Source: Streptomyces sp. NBC_01591
GTDB lineage: Bacteria; Actinomycetota; Actinomycetes; Streptomycetales; Streptomycetaceae
Length of the DNA: 64,000 bases
Assembly (NCBI RefSeq): GCF_035918155.1
Contig: NZ_CP109327.1
Location: forward strand, 6,138,001 to 6,202,000
Direction: 5' to 3'
Shown: positions 9,718-19,137 of the stretch, one piece after another
Position numbering within the stretch: the first letter of the stretch is position 1
Layout: each line of letters starts with the position of its first letter
Program-made: the position numbers and the translations under genes
Notes under the pieces: model-generated
Seen by the model: only the letters and a program-made list of their open reading frames with translations
Told to the model about the DNA's origin: nothing
The model's database searches: none

Positions 9718-10968
9718 TTGAACGGGCAGCCGATATCGGGGACATCGGCCGGGGCGAACGGCGTACGGGGCGGGCGAGGGTCCACCGGACTGCTGGCTCT
9801 GGTACTGGGTGCGCTGCTGTTGCTGGTGACGGCGTGCGGCGGGGGAGACGACGCGGGCAGCGGTAAGGGCGGCAAGGGCGGGGGGAAGGTCGACGACACC
9901 TCCGCCTCGCAGGCCGTGGTGACCGTCGCGCCCAAGGACGGCGCGGACTCCGTCGCGACCAGCGGGGCACTGAAGGTCTCCGCCGACCAGGGCAAGCTGA
10001 CCACGGTCAAGGTCTCCGACCCCAAGGGCGCCGAGGTCGAGGGGAAGATCGCGGCGGACGGCGCGAGCTGGACGCCGGACCAGCATCTGGCCGCGGCGAC
10101 CAAGTACAAGGTCCACGCGGTCGCCAAGGACTCGGAGGGCCGTGAGTCCGCGAAGGACACCAGCTTCACCACGCTGGTCCCGCAGAACACCTTCATCGGG
10201 CAGTACACCCCGGAGGACGGCTCCACGGTCGGCGTGGGGATGCCCGTCTCGATCCACTTCACCCGTGGCATCACCGACCCGGAGGCGGTCGAGAAGGCGA
10301 TCAAGGTGACGGCCGAGCCGTCCGTTCCGGTCGAGGGCCACTGGTTCGGCAACGACCGCCTCGACTTCCGCCCCGAGGAGTACTGGGCCGCGGGCACCAA
10401 GGTGACCGTGAAGCTCAACCTCGACGGCGTAGAGGGACGCCCCGGCGTCTACGGCAAGCAGGCCAAGACGATCTCCTTCACCATCGGCCGCAAGCAGGTC
10501 AGCACGGTCGACGCGAGCACGCACCGGATGAAGGTCGTCCGCGACGGTCAGCAGATCAAGGACATCCCGATCTCGGCGGGCGCCCCGGCGACCACCACGT
10601 ACAACGGCCAGATGGTCATCAGCGAGAAGCTCAAGGTGACCCGGATGAACGGTGACACCGTCGGCTTCGGTGGCGAGTACGACATCAAGGACGTGCCGCA
10701 CGCGATGCGTCTGTCCACCTCGGGCACCTTCATCCACGGCAACTACTGGGGCGCCTCCAGCATCTTCGGCTCGACCAACACCAGCCACGGCTGCGTCGGT
10801 CTGCAGGACGTGCGCGGCGCCTGGTCCAAGAAGACCTCGGCGGCCTGGTTCTTCGACAACTCGCTCATCGGCGACGTCGTGGTCGTGAAGAACTCGCACG
10901 ACAGCACGATCCAGCCGGACAACGGCCTCAACGGCTGGAACATGTCCTGGTCGGAGTGGACCAAGTAG
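9718..10968 (+). CDS. L,D-transpeptidase lipoprotein (second of a tandem pair)
   Basis: About 416 aa. The likely start is TTG at 9718, with GAGGGGAG about 6 to 9 bases upstream. The lipobox is VTAC (Cys40), followed by a Gly/Lys-rich linker, Ig-like domains and a YkuD domain with SHGCVGL (catalytic Cys near 359). Long stretches match the preceding gene, for example GGEYDIKDVPHA and HGNYW, but the linkers differ. It has its own 213-bp upstream region, so it may be expressed separately. A strong hairpin follows the stop. Function as for its neighbour: 3-3 cross-linking of peptidoglycan. Confidence 0.93.
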   Translation: MNGQPISGTSAGANGVRGGRGSTGLLALVLGALLLLVTACGGGDDAGSGKGGKGGGKVDDTSASQAVVTVAPKDGADSVATSGALKVSADQGKLTTVKVSDPKGAEVEGKIAADGASWTPDQHLAAATKYKVHAVAKDSEGRESAKDTSFTTLVPQNTFIGQYTPEDGSTVGVGMPVSIHFTRGITDPEAVEKAIKVTAEPSVPVEGHWFGNDRLDFRPEEYWAAGTKVTVKLNLDGVEGRPGVYGKQAKTISFTIGRKQVSTVDASTHRMKVVRDGQQIKDIPISAGAPATTTYNGQMVISEKLKVTRMNGDTVGFGGEYDIKDVPHAMRLSTSGTFIHGNYWGASSIFGSTNTSHGCVGLQDVRGAWSKKTSAAWFFDNSLIGDVVVVKNSHDSTIQPDNGLNGWNMSWSEWTK

Positions 10969-10990
10969 CTCCCGACGCAAGGATTACGGA

Positions 10991-11027
10991 GCGGGCCCGG
11001 CGCTGTGACCAACAGCACCGGGCCCGC
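10991..11027 (+). terminator. Rho-independent-type hairpin after the L,D-transpeptidase
   Basis: A G/C-rich inverted repeat (arms about 10991-11005 and 11013-11027, with small bulges) lies 22 bp after the transpeptidase stop. There is no U-tract, which is usual in Streptomyces. A second small hairpin (CCGCCG, loop TTAG, CGGCGG) follows before the next gene. Confidence 0.65.
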
Positions 11028-11056
11028 CGCCGTTAGCGGCGGTTAACCTGCCTCCC

Positions 11057-11824
11057 ATGACCGCAAATCTCGAAGTACGCGACGGCGTCGGCACGATCCG
11101 GCTGGACCGCCCGCCCATGAACGCCCTGGACGTCGCCACCCAGGACCGGCTGCGTGAACTAGCCGAGGAGGCCACCCGGCGCGACGACGTGCGTGCCGTG
11201 GTCCTCTACGGCGGCGAGAAGGTGTTCGCGGCGGGCGCGGACATCAAGGAGATGCAGGCGATGGACCATACGGCGATGGTCGTACGGTCCAAGGCGCTCC
11301 AGGACTCGTTCACCGCGGTGGCCCGGATCCCCAAGCCCGTCGTCGCCGCCGTCACCGGCTACGCGCTGGGCGGCGGCTGCGAGCTGGCGCTCTGCGCCGA
11401 CTTCCGCATCGCCGCCGACAACGCCAAGCTCGGCCAGCCCGAGATCCTGCTCGGGCTGATCCCGGGCGCGGGCGGCACCCAGCGCCTGGCCCGGCTGATC
11501 GGCCCCTCCAGGGCCAAGGACCTGATCTTCACCGGTCGTCATGTGAGGGCCGAGGAGGCCCTGACGATCGGTCTGGTCGACCGTGTGGTGCCCGCCGCCG
11601 AGGTGTACGAGCAGGCGCACGCCTGGGCCGCCGGGCTGGCGAAGGGGCCGGCCCTGGCGCTGCGAGCCGCCAAGGAATCCATCGATGCCGGTCTGGAGAC
11701 GGACATCGACACCGGGCTCACGATCGAGCGGAACTGGTTCGCCGGACTGTTCGCCACCGAGGACCGGGAGCGCGGAATGCGCAGCTTTGTGGAAGAGGGT
11801 CCGGGCAAGGCCAAGTTCCTCTGA
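11057..11824 (+). CDS. Enoyl-CoA hydratase/isomerase (crotonase family)
   Basis: 255 aa, the usual length of a single-domain crotonase. The oxyanion-hole motif GADIKEM, then GYALGGGCELALCADFRIA and QPEILLGLIPGAGGTQRLARLIG supply the two conserved glutamates of enoyl-CoA hydratases. It would hydrate trans-2-enoyl-CoA during fatty acid beta-oxidation or a related acyl-CoA route; the exact substrate cannot be told from sequence. The gene is monocistronic, with hairpins before and after it. Confidence 0.93.
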   Translation: MTANLEVRDGVGTIRLDRPPMNALDVATQDRLRELAEEATRRDDVRAVVLYGGEKVFAAGADIKEMQAMDHTAMVVRSKALQDSFTAVARIPKPVVAAVTGYALGGGCELALCADFRIAADNAKLGQPEILLGLIPGAGGTQRLARLIGPSRAKDLIFTGRHVRAEEALTIGLVDRVVPAAEVYEQAHAWAAGLAKGPALALRAAKESIDAGLETDIDTGLTIERNWFAGLFATEDRERGMRSFVEEGPGKAKFL

Positions 11825-11876
11825 CCGTCCGTCAGTTGGGCACAGGTTGACGCGGGTTCATCCGTGCGGGCGGATT

Positions 11877-11909
11877 AGCTGTGCCTCGAGGGAACCTTGA
11901 GGCACAGCT
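11877..11909 (+). terminator. Hairpin terminator after the enoyl-CoA hydratase
   Basis: A perfect 11-bp inverted repeat (11877-11887 and 11899-11909) whose loop can pair further. It sits 53 bp after the hydratase stop. The stem starts AGCTGTGCCTC. Confidence 0.75.
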
Positions 11910-12075
11910 CCCGGGAGGGCCCGCAGACCTCGCTCGAACGGGGTATCCGCGCAGGTCAGACGGGTTGCGGCGGGGTGCATTCTGCCAATGGCATATGCCT
12001 ACCGACCTCTTTGGAGCAGTGCATTCCGGGGTGCGGATTCCTTCGGAACGGCCCCGGCGCGCCGGTCTTGCGGCC

Positions 12076-12591
12076 ATGATGGTGTCCATGGCGGGCCTGG
12101 AGGGTGTGGAACAGCCGCGACCGCACAGTGGTGCGACAGCGGCGCGCTGGATGCCGGTCGTCGAGGACGAACAGGCTTTCAAGGTACTGGAGTTGTTCGG
12201 AAATCCGACGGAGGGCGAAGTCCGGCTGCCCTCCCGTCCGGAGTCCGCGGCCACCGCCCGGCGGCTCACCTCGTGCGTGGTGCTGCGTCAGTGGGCGCTC
12301 TCCCCGCAGACCGCCGAATACGCCGTGCTGCTCGTCTCGGAGCTCGTCGGCAACGCGGTGCGGCACACCGGCGCCCGGGTCTTCGGGCTGCGGATGCTGC
12401 GCCGCCGCGGCTGGATCAGGATCGAGGTGCGCGACCCCTCGCGCGGGCTGCCCTGTCTGATGCCCGTCCAGGAGATGGACATCAGCGGCCGGGGCCTCTT
12501 CCTCGTGGACAAGCTCTCCGACCGCTGGGGCGTGGATCTGCTGCCGCGCGGCAAGACCACCTGGTTCGAGATGCGGATCTCCGACCGCTGA
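12076..12591 (+). CDS. ATP-binding regulator (RsbW/SpoIIAB-like HATPase)
   Basis: About 171 aa from ATG 12076. In-frame alternatives exist at 12088 and at upstream GTGs (12019, 12031), and none has a convincing ribosome site. The C-terminal 120 aa form a GHKL-type ATPase fold: the N box in VLLVSELVGNAVRHTGA, then VRDPSRGLP and GRGLFLVDKLSDRWGV. These single-domain proteins are very common in Streptomyces and are usually anti-sigma-factor kinases or orphan serine kinases. No sigma or anti-anti-sigma gene is adjacent, so the partner is unknown. Confidence 0.82.
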   Translation: MMVSMAGLEGVEQPRPHSGATAARWMPVVEDEQAFKVLELFGNPTEGEVRLPSRPESAATARRLTSCVVLRQWALSPQTAEYAVLLVSELVGNAVRHTGARVFGLRMLRRRGWIRIEVRDPSRGLPCLMPVQEMDISGRGLFLVDKLSDRWGVDLLPRGKTTWFEMRISDR

Positions 12592-12614
12592 CCCCGGCCG
12601 GCCGTGCCCGGAAC

Positions 12615-12663
12615 CACAGCAGCCCCCGGTCCGCCGTGGTGAGGCGCTTCGGGGGCTGCTGTG
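12615..12663 (+). terminator. Strong hairpin terminator
   Basis: A perfect 14-bp inverted repeat (12615-12628 and 12650-12663, arm CACAGCAGCCCCCG) begins 24 bp after the stop of the ATPase gene. Its stability and location support transcription termination. Confidence 0.85.
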
Positions 12664-12946
12664 TGGGGGCCGTGAAATGGGGGGGGTGTTCACGGCCGCT
12701 TATGACGACCGGGCTCGGGTCATGCGGTCGTGTCACCGACTATGGCAGACGGGCGACCTCCCCGCCAAAAGTGCAATCGACGCATTCGCCGTCATAGTGG
12801 GACATTCTCCAGGTGAATCGCAGGTGTGATGGGTCACTTGCCTATAAAAGTGTGAATATTTATGGGATTCGGTGAGTGATTCATTCGCGTCGCCCATATG
12901 TCTAAATTGTTATTTTCTTCTCATTTCGCCCCTACTGTGTCTGTAC
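12664..12946 (+). promoter_or_regulatory. AT-rich intergenic promoter region
   Basis: No gene is seen in this gap. From about 12780 to 12946 the sequence is unusually AT-rich for this genome. It has a TATAAAA-like stretch at 12843-12849 flanked by the inverted repeat CACTT/AAGTG, and a TTGTTATTTTCTTC run before the deacetylase start. Only about 10 bases separate a plausible -10 (CTACTGT) from the ATG, so the transcript could be nearly leaderless. I infer the promoter of the deacetylase/YVTN pair lies here. No experimental start is known. Confidence 0.5.
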
Positions 12947-13765
12947 ATGAACGCCTCCGACGCTCCGGTGCACCGCCGCAGCGCCCTGCGTGCGGGAGCA
13001 GGGGCTGCCCTCGCCGGGGTCCTCGCCGCCGGGTGCGCGGACCGCGACGCCGCCGGCACACCGGCCGGGACCGTCACGGACGCGGTGAGCCCGAAGAACC
13101 CCGTCGACGCGACCGGCCGGCCCCCGTCCCCGCAGCCCGCGCCCGGACCGCACCGCTTCCCCGGACAGCCGGCCCAGATCGACCACGGCCCCCGCGACCG
13201 CGCCCGCGTCGCCCTCACCTTCCACGGTCAGGGCGACCCCGCCATCGCCCGGACCGTGCTCGCCGAGGCCGAACGGGCCCACGTCCGGGTCACCGTCCTC
13301 GCCGTCGGCAGCTGGCTCGACGAACACCCCGGGATGGCCCGGCGCATCCTCGACGGCGGCCACGAACTCGGCAACCACACCCAGCACCACGCCGACATCT
13401 CCTCGATGGGCGAGGCCGAGGCGTACGCGGAGATCAACGACTGCGCCCAGCGGCTGCGCAGGCTCACCGGCTCCATCGGTACCTGGTTCCGCCCCTCGCG
13501 CACCCGGTTCGCCACTCCTTTCGTCCAACGGCTGGCCGCCAGGGCGGGCTACCCGCACGTCCTCTCGTACGACGTGGACTCCCTCGACTTCACCTCTCCC
13601 GGCGCCGCGGCCGTGACCCGCAAGGTGGCCGGGGAGATCCGCAACGGATCGGTGGTGAGTCTGCACTTCGGTTACGCGGACACGGTCGCCGCGCTGCCTC
13701 TCCTCCTCACCGAAATCGACCGCCGCCGACTGCGCGCGGTGACGACCACGGAGCTGCTGACCTGA
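12947..13765 (+). CDS. Polysaccharide-deacetylase-like lipoprotein with altered active site
   Basis: 272 aa. A twin-arginine-like leader (HRRSALRAGAG) ends in the lipobox LAAGC (Cys30), suggesting a Tat-exported lipoprotein. A NodB-type fold spans about 85-270. The metal-binding HTQHH (His144, His148) is retained. Motif 1, normally TFDDG, reads TFHGQG (residues 91-96), so the aspartate pair that acts as base and metal ligand is replaced by His-Gly. The later motif RPSRTRFATP resembles motif 3. It may be a modified deacetylase or a binding protein for cell-wall glycans. The stop overlaps the next ATG by one base. Confidence 0.82.
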   Translation: MNASDAPVHRRSALRAGAGAALAGVLAAGCADRDAAGTPAGTVTDAVSPKNPVDATGRPPSPQPAPGPHRFPGQPAQIDHGPRDRARVALTFHGQGDPAIARTVLAEAERAHVRVTVLAVGSWLDEHPGMARRILDGGHELGNHTQHHADISSMGEAEAYAEINDCAQRLRRLTGSIGTWFRPSRTRFATPFVQRLAARAGYPHVLSYDVDSLDFTSPGAAAVTRKVAGEIRNGSVVSLHFGYADTVAALPLLLTEIDRRRLRAVTTTELLT

Positions 13766-14955
13766 TGTCTCCCTCCACCAAGCACACCGCGGCCCTGCTC
13801 GGCGGCGTCCTGCTGGCCGTACTCACCGGCTGCGGCACCTCAGCCGACAAGGCGAACGTCCAGGCCGTCGGCAGCGAGGCCGCCGCACTGCCCGCCAAGT
13901 CCGATCGCGCCACACCGCCCGCACCGCCGGGACTCCCGGGGATGCCTCCGGTGCTCGACGCCAAGGACGTCTACGCGGCCGACCGGGGAAAGCTCTCGCC
14001 GGTCGTCAAGGACTTCCCGTCCCGGGTGTACGTCCCCAACACCAACTCCGACACCGTGACCGTGATCGACCCCGCGACGTACAAGGTCATCAGGACCATC
14101 AAGGTCGGTCGCCAGCCGCAGCACGTCGTCCCGTCCTGGGACCTGAAGACGCTCTGGGTCAACAACGACATCGGCGACAGCCTCACGGCCATCGACCCGG
14201 CCACGGGGAAGGCCGGTCCGACGGTGCCGGTGTCCGACCCGTACAACCTCTACTTCACCCCGGACGGCAAGTACGCCGTGGTGATGGCCTCGATGGACCG
14301 CGAGCTGGTGTTCCGCGACGCCCACACCATGAAGACGGCCAGGACCGTCCCGGTCGACTGCGCGGGCGTCAATCACGCCGACTTCTCCACCGACGGCCGG
14401 TACTTCATCGTCTCCTGCGAGTTCTCCGGCGAACTCCTCAAGGTCGACACGGCGAGGATGAAGGTCGTCGCCCAGCAGAAGCTGCCGCTCAAGGGCGCGA
14501 TGCCGCAGGACGTGAAGCTGTCGCCCGACGGCGGGACCTTCTACATCGCGGACATGATCGCCGACGGCATCTGGGTGCTGGACGGGAAGAAGTTCACCAC
14601 CCCGAAGCTGCTGCACACCGGCAAGGGCACCCACGGGCTCTACGTCAGCCGCGACTCCAAGGAGATGTACATCTCCAACCGCGGCGAAGGCACCATCTCC
14701 GTCTTCGACTTCGCACAGCGCAAGCCGGCGAAGAAATGGCGCCTGCCCGGTGGCGGCAGCCCCGACATGGGCGGAGTATCGGCGGACGGCAAGGTCCTCT
14801 GGCTGAGCGGACGTTACGACGCCGAGGTGTACGCCATCGACACCGCCACCGGCAAACAGCTCGCCCGTATCCCGGTGGGCAGCGGCCCGCACGGACTCGC
14901 CGTCTACCCGCAGCCGGGCCGCTACTCGCTCGGCCACACCGGCGTCTTCCGCTGA
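13765..14955 (+). CDS. YVTN-type beta-propeller lipoprotein
   Basis: 396 aa. A lipoprotein signal ends in LTGC (Cys23), followed by a Pro/Ala-rich linker to about residue 85. The rest is a seven-bladed propeller of YVTN/surface-layer type, with repeats such as RVYVPNTNSDTVTVIDPAT, KTLWVNNDIGDSLTAIDPAT and DAEVYAIDTATGKQLARI. These extracellular proteins usually bind ligands or partners rather than catalyse reactions. The one-base overlap (TGATG) with the deacetylase-like gene implies coupled translation and a shared role at the cell surface. The precise function is unknown. Confidence 0.85.
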   Translation: MSPSTKHTAALLGGVLLAVLTGCGTSADKANVQAVGSEAAALPAKSDRATPPAPPGLPGMPPVLDAKDVYAADRGKLSPVVKDFPSRVYVPNTNSDTVTVIDPATYKVIRTIKVGRQPQHVVPSWDLKTLWVNNDIGDSLTAIDPATGKAGPTVPVSDPYNLYFTPDGKYAVVMASMDRELVFRDAHTMKTARTVPVDCAGVNHADFSTDGRYFIVSCEFSGELLKVDTARMKVVAQQKLPLKGAMPQDVKLSPDGGTFYIADMIADGIWVLDGKKFTTPKLLHTGKGTHGLYVSRDSKEMYISNRGEGTISVFDFAQRKPAKKWRLPGGGSPDMGGVSADGKVLWLSGRYDAEVYAIDTATGKQLARIPVGSGPHGLAVYPQPGRYSLGHTGVFR

Positions 14956-14992
14956 CCGCCGGAAAGGCGTGCGCCGTGGCCCTGTCGGTCGC

Positions 14993-15631
14993 TCACCCGG
15001 CGATCAGCAGGGCCTCCGAGCCCACCGGCCGGTAGCCCGCCGCCTGGAACGTCCGCACACTGCGGGCGTTCCCCGGCGACTGCTGGGCCCACACCACCGC
15101 GTCCGGCACCAGATGCCGGGCCGCCCGCGCCAGCCGTTCGCCGAGCCGCCGTCCGCGCGCCTCCTCGGCCACCTCGATCGCGGTCTCCCAGCGCCCCGCG
15201 ACTCCCCGGCCGAGGATCACCACACCGCCGTCGGTGGACCAGACCCGCACGTCGTCGCGGTACTTCATCGCCCGTGCCACCCGCGGATGCTCCGGGTCCT
15301 CGATCTCCCGCAGCGCGATCTCCGGTTCGCCGGGCAGCGCGTCCGCGACCGTCAGCAGGTCGATGGTGTTCATGTGCCGGCCGCTCCGGGCCAGGAGCGC
15401 GCTCAGGAAGTACGGATTCATCGTCGCGGCGAGCGCGTCGCCGGGGGTGCCGGCCAGCACGGCCCGCACCCAGTCGGGGTCCTCGTCGGTGAAGACCACC
15501 GAGTGCGCGGTGAACGCCAGCACTCCCGCGTCCCGGGCACCCGGCTGCCCCACCACGGTCGTCGAACCGTCCGGCGGGGGGAACCGCCCCTGCGCCGCGG
15601 CTACCAGAATCCGTGCCAGCGCGTCATCCAT
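14993..15631 (-). CDS. GNAT-family N-acetyltransferase
   Basis: About 212 aa from ATG 15631, with GGGGGAG about 10 bases upstream. The acetyl-CoA-binding region is at the C-terminal end (VAEEARGRRLGERLARAARHL, then NARSVRTFQAAGYRPVGSEALL). The N-terminal 90 residues are a less conserved extension. The substrate is unknown. The gene is convergent with the YVTN lipoprotein and divergent from the EF-hand gene. Confidence 0.8.
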   Translation of the reverse strand: MDDALARILVAAAQGRFPPPDGSTTVVGQPGARDAGVLAFTAHSVVFTDEDPDWVRAVLAGTPGDALAATMNPYFLSALLARSGRHMNTIDLLTVADALPGEPEIALREIEDPEHPRVARAMKYRDDVRVWSTDGGVVILGRGVAGRWETAIEVAEEARGRRLGERLARAARHLVPDAVVWAQQSPGNARSVRTFQAAGYRPVGSEALLIAG

Positions 15632-15796
15632 GGGCGTTCCGCTCCCCCGTCCGGGCCGTGGTCCGCCGGGCGGCGGACCTCCCACCCATGATCGACGACC
15701 GGCCGCCGCGACCGCCATCCGTCGCGACCGTTAATCTGACCCCCGTCAGTCAGGCATTGGCCAGGCAATGATCAGGCACTACGAAGGGGCGGAACT

Positions 15797-16006
15797 GTGG
15801 CGGACATAGAGTCGGCGCGCAAGGCATTCGAGCGGTTCGATCTGAACGGCGACGGGCTGATCTCGGCCGCCGAGTACAAGAGCGTGATGGCTCAGCTCGG
15901 CGACCCCTACGTCACCGAGACGGTGGCCCAGGCCGTCATCAACTCGCACGACGCCAACGGCGACGGGCTGCTCACGTTCGACGAGTTCTGGGCGGCGCAG
16001 AACTAG
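15797..16006 (+). CDS. Small EF-hand calcium-binding protein
   Basis: 69 aa from GTG 15797, with GAAGGGGCGG upstream. Two complete EF-hand loops are visible, DLNGDGLISAAE (about 15-26) and DANGDGLLTFDE (about 51-62). Each has Asp at positions 1 and 5, Asn at 3, Gly at 6 and Glu at 12, as needed for calcium binding. It resembles the small cytoplasmic calcium-buffering proteins (calerythrin/CabC-like) of Streptomyces, linked to spore development. A bidirectional hairpin follows. Confidence 0.92.
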   Translation: MADIESARKAFERFDLNGDGLISAAEYKSVMAQLGDPYVTETVAQAVINSHDANGDGLLTFDEFWAAQN

Positions 16007-16024
16007 GGTCGACGGCCCGGAGGA

Positions 16025-16046
16025 CCCCCGGCCCGCGGGCCGGGGG
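16025..16046. terminator. Bidirectional hairpin between convergent genes
   Basis: A perfect 22-bp palindrome of C/G runs with half-site CCCCCGGCCCG. It lies between the stops of the EF-hand gene (+) and the carboxylesterase gene (-) and suits termination from both sides. Confidence 0.8.
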
Positions 16047-16052
16047 CCGCCG

Positions 16053-17540
16053 TCAGGAGTTCCTGCGGTACGGCGCCCAGCCGCGCAGCTCCTCGTCGCG
16101 CGGGGCCCGCACCACGGCGGGCTTTCCGGGGCCGAAGCCCATCACCGGGCGCGAGTCGTCCCAGGCCGGCCAGCCGGGGTCGCCGGAAGCGGCGAACGCC
16201 ACCCACGCCGCGTGCATCGCGTCGGCCAGCTCCTGCGGGGCTTCCTCGCCGGCCAGCGCCACCGCGTCGGGCTTGTCCAGTGTGTCGAAGACGAAGCCGA
16301 TCTCCAGCGCGTGACAGGCGCCCAGCCGCAGCACCGGGGACGGCCAGCCGAACTCGTAGACATGGGTGCTTCCCGGGGCGTCGGCATGGGCGTCCGCCAC
16401 CCGGTTCAGCGGGACCCGCAGCAGCAGATCGGTGGCGAGCGCGCCGAGCAGCTCACCCGGCATGGCACCCGGCCGGTTCGCCCGGTACGTACGCGTCGTG
16501 GCGCCCGGCACCTTGAACTTCAGCAGGGCCAGCCTGAGCTTGAACGCGGACAGCCGCTCGGTCAGACCACTGGGTACGAACCAGAGCCGGTACTCCTCGC
16601 TGTTCGAGCCCATCAGCAGATCGACGTCGGACGCGGCGCCGTCCAGCAGCGCTTCGAGCGGCTCGCGGGGCAACAGATCACCGTCCACCACGATCTGGAA
16701 GGAGTTCCCGCCGGTCAGCGGGGAGCCGCCGGCCGTCACCTCGGTCTGCGCGGCCAGCAGCGCGGCTGGATCCACCGCGGCCAGCGCCCCGGCCGTCGCC
16801 TCGACCCCGAGCCGCTTGGCGACCAGCTCCGTGGTGCGGCGGGCGGCCGCGCCCAGCGGCAGCGCGGTCGGCGCACCGCTCTGCAGCACCGCCCGCCGGA
16901 ACAGGCCCCTTGCCCGCGGGGCGGCCAGCAGGGCGCCGATGCTGATCGCCCCCGCCGACTCGCCGCACACCGTGACCAGGTCCGGATCGCCGCCGAACGC
17001 CGCGATGTTGTCCCGCACCCAGGTCAGCGCCGCGATCTGGTCGAGCAGCCCCCGGTTGGCGGGCGCGTCCGGGAACACCCCGAACCCCTCCATGCCGAGC
17101 CGGTAGTTGACCGACACCAGGACCACACCGTCCCGGGCGAACGCGGTCCCGTCGTACAGCGGCACCGCCGACGAGCCGTGCAGCAGCGAACCGCCGTGGA
17201 TCCAGACGAGTACCGGGAGCCCGGTGCGGTCCGGGGACGGTGTCCACACATTGAGGTTGAGGCAGTCGTCGCCCGCCACATCGGGGTCGGGCAGCAGCCG
17301 GTCCAGCGGCGGGTTGTACGGCCGCTTGGGCGCGGTCGGCCCGAACGCCACCGCGTCCCGCACCCCCTCCCAGGGCTCGGGCGGCTCGGGTGCCCGGAAG
17401 CGCCGGGCGCCGACCGGCGGGGCGGCGTACGGGATGCCGCGGAAGACGGCAACACCCTGCTCCAGCGTGCCGCGCACCGCCCCGTGGACCGTGCTGACCT
17501 GAGGTGACGTCCCGGGTATCGGAGAGGGTACGGCAGACAT
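16053..17540 (-). CDS. Type B carboxylesterase/lipase
   Basis: 495 aa, normal for the family. The N-terminal signature [19 protein letters not shown], the oxyanion region [13 protein letters not shown] and the nucleophile elbow [14 protein letters not shown] (Ser near 195) are intact. The probable catalytic His is in [15 protein letters not shown]. No export signal is visible, so it is likely cytoplasmic. It would hydrolyse esters, with unknown natural substrate. It is followed by its convergent neighbour after the palindrome at 16025. Confidence 0.92.
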   Translation of the reverse strand: MSAVPSPIPGTSPQVSTVHGAVRGTLEQGVAVFRGIPYAAPPVGARRFRAPEPPEPWEGVRDAVAFGPTAPKRPYNPPLDRLLPDPDVAGDDCLNLNVWTPSPDRTGLPVLVWIHGGSLLHGSSAVPLYDGTAFARDGVVLVSVNYRLGMEGFGVFPDAPANRGLLDQIAALTWVRDNIAAFGGDPDLVTVCGESAGAISIGALLAAPRARGLFRRAVLQSGAPTALPLGAAARRTTELVAKRLGVEATAGALAAVDPAALLAAQTEVTAGGSPLTGGNSFQIVVDGDLLPREPLEALLDGAASDVDLLMGSNSEEYRLWFVPSGLTERLSAFKLRLALLKFKVPGATTRTYRANRPGAMPGELLGALATDLLLRVPLNRVADAHADAPGSTHVYEFGWPSPVLRLGACHALEIGFVFDTLDKPDAVALAGEEAPQELADAMHAAWVAFAASGDPGWPAWDDSRPVMGFGPGKPAVVRAPRDEELRGWAPYRRNS

Positions 17541-17590
17541 GTGATTCAGCCCTTCTGCGGCGCGATCGCGAACGGAGACCCGATATGTAC

Positions 17591-17620
17591 CCGGTCCGGG
17601 GCCGCGTCGACCCGGACCGG
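17591..17620 (-). terminator. Hairpin after the acyl-CoA ligase gene
   Basis: Perfect 10-bp arms (CCGGTCCGGG at 17591-17600 and its complement at 17611-17620) with a 10-base loop, downstream of the minus-strand ligase stop at 17647 and before the carboxylesterase start. Confidence 0.65.
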
Positions 17621-17646
17621 CCCCGCGGGGGTGATCGGGCGGGGGA

Positions 17647-19137
17647 TCAGGAGGAGGCCGTCAGGGCCCGCTTGAGGACCTTGCCGGTCGGTCCCAGCGG
17701 CAGCGAACCGGTGAACCGCACGATGCGCGGATACTTGTGCCGCCCGAGCCGCTCCCTGGACCAGGCGATCAGCTCCTCCTCCGTCATCGCGTCCGCCCCG
17801 GCACGCAGCACGACGACCGCGCAGATCTCCTCACCGCGCGCCTCGTCGGGCACACCGATCACCGCGACCTCGGAGACCGCCGGATGCCGGACCAGCACCT
17901 CCTCGACCTCACGCGGATAGATGTTGAAGCCGCCCCGGATGACCAGGTCCTTCTTCCGGTCGACGATGCTCAGGAAGCCGTCCTCGTCCCGGACCCCGAG
18001 ATCCCCGGTGCGGAACCAGCCGTCGACCACCGCCGCGGCCGTCGCCGCCGGATCGTCGAGGTACCCGGCGAACACGTTGTGGCCACGCACCACGACCTCG
18101 CCGACCTCGCCGTCCGGGAGCAGCAGCACGGCGTCCTCCACCGCCGCGTCCGCCACACCGATCTCCACGCCCCACACCGGGTGGCCGACCGTGCCGGGGC
18201 GCCGGCCGAGCTCCGGCTGGTTGAAGGTGGCGACCGGGGAGGTCTCGGTCAGCCCGTAGCCCTCCAGGACCTGCGTCGCGAAGGTCTCCTCGAAGCGTTC
18301 GAGTACGGCGACCGGGAGGGCCGCGCCGCCCGAGACGGCCGCGCGCAGGGTGGGCCGACGCGTCGTGTCGTCCTGCGCCGCGGCCTCGACAAGGGCGTGG
18401 TACATCGTCGGTACGCCCATGAAGATGCTCACCCCTTCGGCGGCCAGCAGCTCCAGCGCGCCCGCGCCGCTGAAGCGCGGCATGAGGACGAGCGTCGCCC
18501 CGGCCCTGAGCGTCGCGTTCATCGCGCAGGTCTGCCCGTAGGTGTGGAACAGCGGCAGACAGCCGAGGACCACGTCGTCGACGTCCAGCCGCAGCAGGTC
18601 GTGGGCGATCACGGAGGCGTTCAACACGATGTTGAGGTGGGTGAGCAGGGCCCCCTTGGGCCGCCCGGTCGTGCCGCTGGTGTACAGGATCACCGCGGTG
18701 TCCTCCGGCGCCGCCGGCTCCGGCGCGAGCAGCGGGTCGCCGCCCGTCGGCACGCCCTGCACGGCCCGGACCCCTGCGGCGCGCGCCCCCTCCTCGGCGA
18801 CCGGCCACATCGGACCGCCGCCGATCAGCGCGACGGAACCGCTGTGCCGCAGCACATACGCCACCTCGTCGGCCACCAGCAGCCCGTGCACCGGCACCAC
18901 CGTCGCCCCGGCGGCGAGCGCGCCGAAGTACGCGTACAGGAAGTCCGCCGAGTTGGGCAGCAGCACCGCGACCCGGTCGCCCGGCCGGACCCCGGACGCC
19001 TGCAGCGCGCCCGCGCAGCGCAGCGCCCCTTCCCACAGCTCGCGGTAGCTGATGTGGGTGCCGGAATCGACCACGGCCACGCGGTCGGGATGCTTGCGGG
19101 CCGACTCGCGCAGGATGATGGCGACGCTGAGAAACAT
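17647..19137 (-). CDS. Acyl-CoA synthetase (long-chain fatty acid-CoA ligase type)
   Basis: 496 aa of the ANL superfamily. The AMP-binding loop is [16 protein letters not shown], followed by [26 protein letters not shown] and the hinge [21 protein letters not shown]. The catalytic lysine is near the C-terminus in [11 protein letters not shown]. It activates a carboxylic acid to acyl-AMP and then acyl-CoA; chain length cannot be read from sequence. The gene is divergent from a PucR-type regulator, with both starts within about 175 bp, so that regulator is a good candidate to control it. Confidence 0.92.
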   Translation of the reverse strand: MFLSVAIILRESARKHPDRVAVVDSGTHISYRELWEGALRCAGALQASGVRPGDRVAVLLPNSADFLYAYFGALAAGATVVPVHGLLVADEVAYVLRHSGSVALIGGGPMWPVAEEGARAAGVRAVQGVPTGGDPLLAPEPAAPEDTAVILYTSGTTGRPKGALLTHLNIVLNASVIAHDLLRLDVDDVVLGCLPLFHTYGQTCAMNATLRAGATLVLMPRFSGAGALELLAAEGVSIFMGVPTMYHALVEAAAQDDTTRRPTLRAAVSGGAALPVAVLERFEETFATQVLEGYGLTETSPVATFNQPELGRRPGTVGHPVWGVEIGVADAAVEDAVLLLPDGEVGEVVVRGHNVFAGYLDDPAATAAAVVDGWFRTGDLGVRDEDGFLSIVDRKKDLVIRGGFNIYPREVEEVLVRHPAVSEVAVIGVPDEARGEEICAVVVLRAGADAMTEEELIAWSRERLGRHKYPRIVRFTGSLPLGPTGKVLKRALTASS

